64,000 nucleotides of DNA from positions 17,741,381 through 17,805,380 of the forward strand of contig OY754975.1 in the NCBI GenBank assembly GCA_963576475.1, read 5' to 3'. The stretch is from Molanna angustata. Lineage: Eukaryota; Arthropoda; Insecta; Trichoptera; Molannidae. Below, in pieces: positions 57,350 to 64,000 of this stretch. Positions within the stretch are counted from its first letter, which is position 1, and every line of letters begins with the position of its first letter. Below the pieces are notes generated by a model that did no database searches, was not told where the DNA came from, and worked only from the letters and a program-made list of their open reading frames with translations. Made by a program: the position numbers and the translations under genes.

Positions 57350-57520
57350 ATCTATTTTTTTTATTTATTTTAATTTCATTAAAAGGGTACATCGACAGAT
57401 ATCCAGCTTACAATTTTCATAAAAATAATATTGGTTATTATTATGATTGCTGGACGTCCAATTATGGATGCCAGAAAATTACATGAGCTCGTATTCAATC
57501 ACACACGTAAGTTACACAAG
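57350..57520 (-). repeat. Dispersed repeat F, copy 2 (probable LINE 3' end)
   Basis: It matches 37235-37420 and likewise begins with a (TTTAT)n-type run, suggesting a minus-strand element tail. Confidence 0.75.
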
Positions 57521-58727
57521 TAAGAGTCACATAAATAAGAGTAAATTCGGTTAAATAAGTTAAGTTAAAAAAAAGAAGAAGAACTAATTAAGTGAGACTA
57601 TAATTGGTTTATTTTTTGTAAACAAATTTATAATTAAACGAAAAATATTGTATAGGTGTAAAGTTTCCAAACAAATAAAAATTTAAAAAAAAACCTTTTC
57701 GAGCTGTACTACAGAGTGTGTTTCGAATACTGACAAAGTTTGTATTAAATATATTCTGAAACTTTGTATTTGTACGAAGAGAGGAAAAGAGAGGGTGGAA
57801 AATCTTGGAACAATCCCTTTGGACTTTTAAAATATCGACTGTTTTTCTTTGGTATATAATCATACATATTAATATGAAACAATATTTTACACACACGTTA
57901 GAGTAATTTATGACTTGTAATATTTTAATGATGGTCTGATGCTATTTTAATACTTGTGTGTAAAAATAAATACCACTAAAATAGTAGGCATTACAAGAAG
58001 ATACATTGTAAAGTAAACATTGTGCTCGAAATAAATTTCTTTTCATTCGTACTGATGATGACGGATTTATTTAATAGCTTTCGGGACCTCATCTCTTGAA
58101 TACAATTATCTATGAACAAGAATCGTTAGTGAAAAAATTTACTATTTGGCGACAGACACAAGTATTGGAGCGACCATAGCATAACTTGACAAAAGATATA
58201 ATATTGTCATTTAACATTCGCCAACTATCTTATTTTATAATTAATGGATGGTAAGATTCATTAATACTGCCACGTTGGAGCCGAACCGACCATATACATA
58301 AAACCAATTTAATTTATTAGGGAATGTCAGGAAATATACCCACAGGTACATTTTAGCATCTGAAATATATTTCTGAACATCACGTGTAAAATACTTCAAT
58401 TCAAACCGGATGACTTTGTTGATTAAACCTTCACACCAGTAAAAATTGTTTGAAACATCAAACTAATTTAGACATGAAAATATCAAAAATATAAAATACA
58501 TTGTCACGATTTTTCTAAATAAAATTTATACAAAGTTCAAAAAAAAAGTATGTTGTGCAATATGCTAAAAACAAGTTAATTTTGCAGAGTTAACAAACTA
58601 TATTAGTGTACTTTAATGATTCTTCAAATATCAAAGGATTCGATGTACTGATGCAAGATCATTCCAAGGGTACTTAATTGTTGAAACAAGACAATTTACC
58701 GAAGACAATATGACTCATGGCCACATA
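57521..58727. other. AT-rich sequence without a recognisable gene
   Basis: A minus-strand frame at 57609-57896 has no recognised domain and may be part of the element ending at 57350. Nothing else was assigned. Confidence 0.4.
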
Positions 58728-58908
58728 TAATATCTAGGAGTCATTATTTTCAATTTTAAAGCTCATTAACATAATGTCCTCCAAACCTCGGCCCTAGCAC
58801 TATGTTTCTCTGCCGCTGAATATGCTGCACCAGTTTGGTACAATTCAGCGCACGCAAAGAGAGTAGATGTGGCAATAAACAAAACAGCCAGAATAATCTC
58901 AAAAAGAA
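58728..58908 (+). pseudogene. LINE reverse transcriptase fragment of a different family
   Basis: The plus strand gives TSALALCFSAAEYAAPVWYN and SAHAKRVDVAINKTARIIS, a conserved segment downstream of the palm in a LINE family unlike the one that follows. It directly abuts the 5' end of the next LINE with no spacer. Confidence 0.75.
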
Positions 58909-60624
58909 CCTCAAAAAGTCGTTGATGTAATTAATGATTACTTTGTTGGTGTTGGGTCAAGGTTGGCCTCCCAAATAAATTCAAATGATAATGACAGTAA
59001 TGTAGAGGATCAACATTCTACTGCCCTTTCCGGACCTAACTTATATCTGACTCCAACTAACGAAGATGAATTAATTAAAAATATTAACGGGCTATGTAAC
59101 AAATCATCTGTCGGTATTGATGAGATTAGTACAGACATAATAAAATCCTCTAAATATTTAATTGCCTCCCCACTAATGCATATAATCAACCACAGCTTTA
59201 CTCAAGGTATTTTCCCAAATGCGTTAAAATGTGCAATCATTAAACCCATTTTTAAAAAAGGCGATAAACTTGATATATCTAACTATCGACCTATCTCGCT
59301 CCTTACGATCTTCTCCAAAATATTCGAAAGAATTGTAAAGCAGAGATTAATTGATTATTTAATAAAACATAATATCTTGTCTAAAAATCAATACGGCTTC
59401 AGAGAGAATATGAATACAAGTGACGCCATATTGGCAGTAACTGATTATGTTACCAATAATACTGATAATGGATTCAAGTGCCTTGCTGTGTTTCTTGATC
59501 TTGCTAAGGCATTTGATACTGTTTCACACAATAGATTACTCGATAAATTGTCGCGTGTTGGTTTTGTAGGCGTGACCCATGATTGGTTTAAAAGTTACCT
59601 TTCTGAAAGATCACAGGTGGTCTCGCTTGAGGGTTTCAAAAGTACACCGAAATCTATTACCTATGGGGTTCCTCAAGGAAGTGTTCTTGGGCCTATATTA
59701 TTTCTCATTTACGTGAATGAAATGTGTAACTTGCCATTGGAGGGCCAAGTTATAGCTTTTGCAGATGATACTGCACTACTGTTCAAGACTAAAACATGGC
59801 AGAATACTTTTAAGCTAGCCGAAATCGGCATAAGAACTGTTAAAAAATGGCTTGATCATAACTTACTATCCTTGAATGTTTCCAAAACTAAGTTCTTAAC
59901 TTTTAGTCCCACGGAGGCTGGTCAACCCAAAACAAATCCCGAACTTAAACTCCGAATTCATAGCTGTCACTCAGTTGATCTGTGTAATTGCACATGTCTT
60001 ACAAAAACGAACACTATAAAGTACCTGGGAGTTATAATAGATAATAAACTCTGCTGGCGAGACCATATTCATGATCTTTCTAATAGGATAAGAAGGTTGG
60101 GCCACCTATATAAGACCCTTCGAAATATTTTGGACAGATCAACTATGAAAACTGTGTATTATTCCCTCACACAATCAGTTTTATCATATGGAATTGTAGG
60201 ATGGGGAGGATGCGTTAAATCAATCATGGATCCGCTTAAAAAGGCACAAAAATGTTTACTGCGTATTATAAACAAAAGAGCGAGATCATTTCCTTCAGAT
60301 GATTTGTTCAGAATGTTTGACGTACTTGATCCGAGACAGCTGTACCTCAAAGCTGCACTTGTACATTTCCATAAAAACATAACCTTACACAACAGATCCC
60401 AACAAACACGAACCACTAGACATGCAAATAACATTAACTATACTGTACCAATTATGAAGACCTCATTTGGACAAAGACAGTTTAATTTTATTGCCCCTCG
60501 TATATTTAATAAACTAGACAATGACATAAAGAAAACACCACATCACAATTCCTTTAAAATTCATATAAAAAAATGGCTGATTTCCTCAGGCAGGCTCTAT
60601 GCTGAGGGGGTTGTCCATCCTTAA
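58897..60624 (+). CDS. LINE reverse transcriptase, 5'-truncated but uninterrupted
   Basis: The frame is open from a stop at 58894 and the first codons belong to the neighbouring fragment. The element's own protein is recognisable from about VVDVINDYFVGVGS. Counting from codon 58963 as 1, it has IKPIFKKGDKLDISNYRPIS (about residue 90), VFLDLAKAFDTVSHN (about 176), YGVPQGSVLGPILFLIYVN (about 226), the catalytic FADD at 266-269, a YLGVIIDNKLCWRDH segment, then QSVLSYGIVGWGG and a C-terminal FNFIAPRIFNKL pattern. There is no endonuclease (lost by truncation) and no RNase H. This order suits the CR1/Jockey group (Daphne-like is possible). A cysteine cluster, SCHSVDLCNCTCL, before YLG is unusual. 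There is no proper start codon. Confidence 0.88.
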   Translation, partial: SQKEPQKVVDVINDYFVGVGSRLASQINSNDNDSNVEDQHSTALSGPNLYLTPTNEDELIKNINGLCNKSSVGIDEISTDIIKSSKYLIASPLMHIINHSFTQGIFPNALKCAIIKPIFKKGDKLDISNYRPISLLTIFSKIFERIVKQRLIDYLIKHNILSKNQYGFRENMNTSDAILAVTDYVTNNTDNGFKCLAVFLDLAKAFDTVSHNRLLDKLSRVGFVGVTHDWFKSYLSERSQVVSLEGFKSTPKSITYGVPQGSVLGPILFLIYVNEMCNLPLEGQVIAFADDTALLFKTKTWQNTFKLAEIGIRTVKKWLDHNLLSLNVSKTKFLTFSPTEAGQPKTNPELKLRIHSCHSVDLCNCTCLTKTNTIKYLGVIIDNKLCWRDHIHDLSNRIRRLGHLYKTLRNILDRSTMKTVYYSLTQSVLSYGIVGWGGCVKSIMDPLKKAQKCLLRIINKRARSFPSDDLFRMFDVLDPRQLYLKAALVHFHKNITLHNRSQQTRTTRHANNINYTVPIMKTSFGQRQFNFIAPRIFNKLDNDIKKTPHHNSFKIHIKKWLISSGRLYAEGVVHP

Positions 60625-60960
60625 CATCTGACTTATTCACTTTATTCCTATATTTCCTTTCTTCTTAATCATTTCTTTATTTAATCTAAAACTGTACATC
60701 TTACTCTTTTGTAATCATTTTCTTATAACTACTTGATTGTAACATTTGTGCACTTTATATATTTTGTATCCTCTATATGTAAATAATTTGTATACCTTAT
60801 TGTGTAAAAGTGACTGTTACGTATATATCGTATATCTACCTAAATATGCAAGACTGACGTGATATCCCGCCCCCCTCCTCTCCTACCCCAGTCCCACTTA
60901 CTCATCGACACCGCTAAACGTGTGTGACAATTACGCTTCGATAAATAATCAATCAATTCA
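60625..60960 (+). mobile_element. 3' UTR of the LINE above
   Basis: Pyrimidine-rich sequence after the stop ends near GATAAATAATCAATCAATTC, a simple-repeat-like tail. No target duplication was identified because the 5' junction is chimeric. Confidence 0.5.
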
Positions 60961-61859
60961 TCAATATCACGGCCGTTATATACGGAATATCAAGTTCTGA
61001 ACGATACTATGCCTACTGTGTTTATGTGTAAATGTTTTTAAATTAAGTTAACTAAACCTATGTGAAATAGTGGGATGACAACAAGCCGATTTGTGGACAT
61101 TCAAACGGTGAGTTCCTACATTTTTTTCCTAAATATCCTTAGTCGATTCAATTCTCGAAATGCAATATATTTCAAATTGATCGACGAAAAATTGGTCCTT
61201 CGAACAGCATACTTCCTTGAACCTGTACCTATATATCAGTCTTGCATATTCTTAATAATAAATCGGAAATATTCATCAACTTTATTGAAAAAATCATATA
61301 ACAATATCATAGTAGGTACATACCTACAACATTATATATTTCAAGCCAGTGAATGACTACACAGTGTAGAAATCTACAGTGTCGGTAAATTCACCAAACG
61401 GTCAACGTATTTAACAATCAGCTGATTGAAAACATTGCCGCCATTTTGTTATTATCTATTTATCTAATAATATTATACATTACAACTATACGGCGTACGT
61501 TATATACTAACTTCAAAACGTATTATGTAGGTATATTATTTGATGTCAAAACAAACAGGTACATAATATTCATGTTACAATAAATTGTATCGTCGATACA
61601 TACGTATTTACTGACGATATAATATTATCTTCTGTTATACATGTCATCTTATTATCGTAATAAAATTTATATTAACTATACATAAGTACATTATATTAGT
61701 ACCTATCTCCTGTTATAGTACATAAATTTAAGAAGCGAACCGCTCGGTTCTTACCTACCTATTTCTTATTCTTTATTTATTTATTTTGTGCTTAATACCA
61801 GTACTAATTTATCTTAACATAATTATAAACATAAAAATACACGTCATATTTAAATTAAA
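60961..61859. other. Region upstream of the BEL/Pao frame; may hold its 5' LTR
   Basis: A BEL/Pao element should have a long terminal repeat and a primer-binding site here. I could not define either, because the matching 3' LTR lies beyond the window and no clear tRNA-complementary site was seen. A small palindrome, GAACCGCTCGGTTC, lies at 61737-61750. GCCGCCATTTTG at 61438 resembles a YY1/Pho site. At 61075 ATGACAACAAGCCG runs to CAAACG|GTGAGTT, an exon-like start that may be coincidental. Confidence 0.4.
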
Positions 61860-64000
61860 ATGTCATCTGAAATCAGATACCGATTGGCACAACTGTCAAT
61901 AAAAAATCTATTATCCATTGCTAATAAGGCCCAAGAAGATTCTTCCTTCGTCAACTCTTTCAAGCTTCAATATGACGATATAGAAAAATTCCGGACAGAC
62001 TTTGTTGAAGCGCACATATCTATCGAAGCTGCAAAGCGCGCTGGATTTAACGTCGTCCAGCACGAAGATAATTATAATATGTTTATGAATGAATTTTATA
62101 CCATAAAGGGTATTTATACTCTATTAATTCCCAATGCTACAATATCAAATTCAACTTCATCTCGTGAACAGCAAAATAGTCATGTCTCATTGCCTCATAT
62201 TAGCCTACCCCGCTTTAGTGGCACTGCCACAAAGTGGATTAGTTTCATATCCATTTTTAAGAGTCTCGTACATAATAACAATTCGATTACTAACGTGCAA
62301 AAATTCCACTATTTATTGAGCTGTCTTGAGGACAGTGCTTTAGATACAATTAGACAATTACCTATAACCGATATAAATTATATCGTAGCATTAGATTTGT
62401 TACAAAACCGCTTTGAAAATAAGCGACTCATAGCTAACATTCATATTGAAAATATCCTATCTCTACCAAATTTATCATCAAAGGGTAATATATCATTAAG
62501 ACAATTTCTCAATACTGTTTACGAAAACCTAGAAGCCTTAAGAGCACTTAATTTTCCTGTAACAGAATGGTCCTTTTTGTTATTAAATATTTTATCCAAA
62601 AAATTGCCTATATCTATCATGTCATCATTTGAAATGTCACATCATATCGCAATACCTACTTGCGATAATCTATTAACTTTTCTAGCACATCATTGCAACG
62701 CCATCGAAATGAGCTCATCTTCTTTTCATGACTATGCCCAACATCAATCTTACCGCCCATCTGATAATAATAAGAATATTCATAACGAACCGTTAAAAAA
62801 TTCATTCACCACCAGGGTGTTAAATTCCTGTCTCTATTGTAAGAAAAATCATTTCTTACATGCTTGCTCTAATTATAATTTATTGCCATTAGACGATAGA
62901 ATAACTTTTGCAATTAAAAATAATCTATGCTTCAACTGCTTAAGATCCTCACATATCTTAAAAAATTGTTATATAAAAAAAAACTGCAAAATTTGTTCAA
63001 AACGTCACCATACTCTTTTACATCCCCATGCACCAAATGAGGAAATCTCTTCGTCTTCGGAAGATAACGCTGATCTCTCTACCTCACATTCCCAATTAAA
63101 TCACTTCAATTCAATTATGTCTCATAATGCTACTGCTCGTCAGACTGTTTTATTAGCAACTGCTCTTGTCCATATTTGCGATGAAGATGGGAATCATCAT
63201 GAAGTGCGGGTTTTAATAGATAATGGCTCTCAATGTTCATTTATAACAGAATCCTGTGTACAAAAATTACAGTTAAAACGTTCTCGTAACCAAATCTCTG
63301 TATCTGGCGTCGGTGAAAATCTACCCATTACATCAAATGGCATTGTTTATTGTACATTAAAATCGCGATTATCTCCATTTCCCATTATAAAAGTAAATGC
63401 ACTTATTTTAAAAAAAATCACCAACGACATACCTATATACACAATCTCACCCAATCTAAAAAATAAATTTTCTCATCTAAAATTAGCGGATGATACGTGC
63501 CTTAAACCAAATCAAATCGATATTCTATTAGGAGCAGATGTCTATCAAGACATCATGCTAGATGGAAAATTCAAAATATCTCACGATCTACCAGTTGCAT
63601 ATGCTTCTATATTCGGATGGGTACTTATTGGACGAGTTACCACATCAGAACCAAACAAAAGCATTATACAATCTCACGCCGTCACCTTAGATAATATTGT
63701 ACCAAGGTTTTGGAAAACAGAAGACATTCCTCAACAAATCATACAACCAAACAGCATTTTGTGTAAAAGCATCTTTATGACAACACATACGCGCGACATA
63801 TCATCTGGTCGATTTACTGCATGTCTTCCATTTAAAAAACCTCCTCCACCAACCTTTGTTATTCCTCAAGGGCCTCCACATAGACCTCCGCCAAATTTCC
63901 CATCTCAGGGTCCCCCTAATGTACGTCAACCACCGCCTTTCTCACAAAGATCAGAATTCTCTTCTAGTGAACCAAATTCTCACAGAAGCTCGTTCCCACT
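61860..64000 (+). CDS. BEL/Pao LTR retrotransposon gag-pol, N-terminal part, runs off the window
   Basis: The frame starts at ATG 61860 and stays open to the last base (713 complete codons). Gag is at about residues 1-320, with the DUF1759-type signature LPRFSGTATKWISF at 116 and NVQKFHYLLSCL after it. Three zinc knuckles follow: CLYCKKNHFLHAC at 324, CFNCLRSSHILKNC at 357 and CKICSKRHHTLLH at 376. This trio is typical of BEL/Pao. The aspartic protease follows, with IDNGSQCSFI at about 453 (catalytic Asp 454) and ILLGADVY at about 558. FWKTEDIP and RFTACLPFK then lead towards the reverse transcriptase, which is outside the window. From about 660 to 700 a Pro-rich stretch (PPPPTFVIPQGPPHRPPPNF and onwards) is present; I do not expect one at this place in the family. 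The absence of any stop suggests a young element. Confidence 0.9.
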   Translation, partial: MSSEIRYRLAQLSIKNLLSIANKAQEDSSFVNSFKLQYDDIEKFRTDFVEAHISIEAAKRAGFNVVQHEDNYNMFMNEFYTIKGIYTLLIPNATISNSTSSREQQNSHVSLPHISLPRFSGTATKWISFISIFKSLVHNNNSITNVQKFHYLLSCLEDSALDTIRQLPITDINYIVALDLLQNRFENKRLIANIHIENILSLPNLSSKGNISLRQFLNTVYENLEALRALNFPVTEWSFLLLNILSKKLPISIMSSFEMSHHIAIPTCDNLLTFLAHHCNAIEMSSSSFHDYAQHQSYRPSDNNKNIHNEPLKNSFTTRVLNSCLYCKKNHFLHACSNYNLLPLDDRITFAIKNNLCFNCLRSSHILKNCYIKKNCKICSKRHHTLLHPHAPNEEISSSSEDNADLSTSHSQLNHFNSIMSHNATARQTVLLATALVHICDEDGNHHEVRVLIDNGSQCSFITESCVQKLQLKRSRNQISVSGVGENLPITSNGIVYCTLKSRLSPFPIIKVNALILKKITNDIPIYTISPNLKNKFSHLKLADDTCLKPNQIDILLGADVYQDIMLDGKFKISHDLPVAYASIFGWVLIGRVTTSEPNKSIIQSHAVTLDNIVPRFWKTEDIPQQIIQPNSILCKSIFMTTHTRDISSGRFTACLPFKKPPPPTFVIPQGPPHRPPPNFPSQGPPNVRQPPPFSQRSEFSSSEPNSHRSSFP

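Noticed and set aside
58963..58965. TTG as the start codon of the LINE protein
   Set aside because: Conserved-looking residues continue upstream, so the copy is 5'-truncated and has no genuine start.
61075..61107. Short coding exon ending at a GTGAGT donor
   Set aside because: Eleven codons and one good donor are too little. The place could equally be LTR or flank of the BEL/Pao element.

Overview
This is AT-rich eukaryotic DNA, almost certainly from an insect. Lepidoptera or Hemiptera is suggested by recurrent TAGGTACCTA words, tRNA-headed SINEs, Helitron ends, a Penelope-like element, BEL/Pao and RTE-like LINE debris, but the order is an inference. It reads as intergenic or long-intron DNA built from transposable elements, with very little host coding sequence. 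There is one 200-base run of N (11727-11926). I see no bacterial or phage genes, CRISPR array, rRNA or functional tRNA gene.

Layout. 1-14 kb holds small repeats: six perfect copies of a 45-bp unit, two fold-back MITEs, SINE pieces, decayed LINE ends and a G-tract near the gap. 14.1-17.2 kb is a Penelope-like element (reverse transcriptase plus GIY-YIG nuclease) between two 565-bp inverted arms and two long (TA)n tracts. 17.4-25.4 kb holds SINEs, short tandem repeats and unannotated sequence. 25.5-32.9 kb is a three-level nest: an old dispersed repeat is split by a 5'-truncated LINE, which is split by a full-length, apparently intact two-ORF LINE (26081-32024) with target-site duplications and a poly(A) tail. 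33.0-35.0 kb is a series of unrelated short tandem arrays. 36.0-36.5 kb is a deleted Tc1/mariner-type element and 36.9-37.6 kb a hAT-type element. A spliced-exon-like segment lies at 38942-39038 (minus). 41.3-42.5 kb is an eight-copy 142-bp satellite and 42.6-43.6 kb a TA-flanked non-autonomous DNA transposon. 44-55 kb is LINE debris, MITEs and Helitron ends. 58.9-60.6 kb holds an uninterrupted reverse transcriptase of a 5'-truncated LINE. From 61860 to the window end a BEL/Pao gag-pol frame stays open for more than 710 codons.

The elements depend on one another. Autonomous LINEs supply reverse transcriptase, and the SINE family at 18.7 kb carries the same 3' tail as the LINE at 40.2-40.9 kb, its probable mobilising partner. 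Two copies of another LINE share a 3' hairpin whose outer stem differs in sequence but still pairs, which suggests a selected RNA structure. Most copies are dead. The inner LINE at 26-32 kb and the BEL/Pao frame are the best candidates for recent activity.
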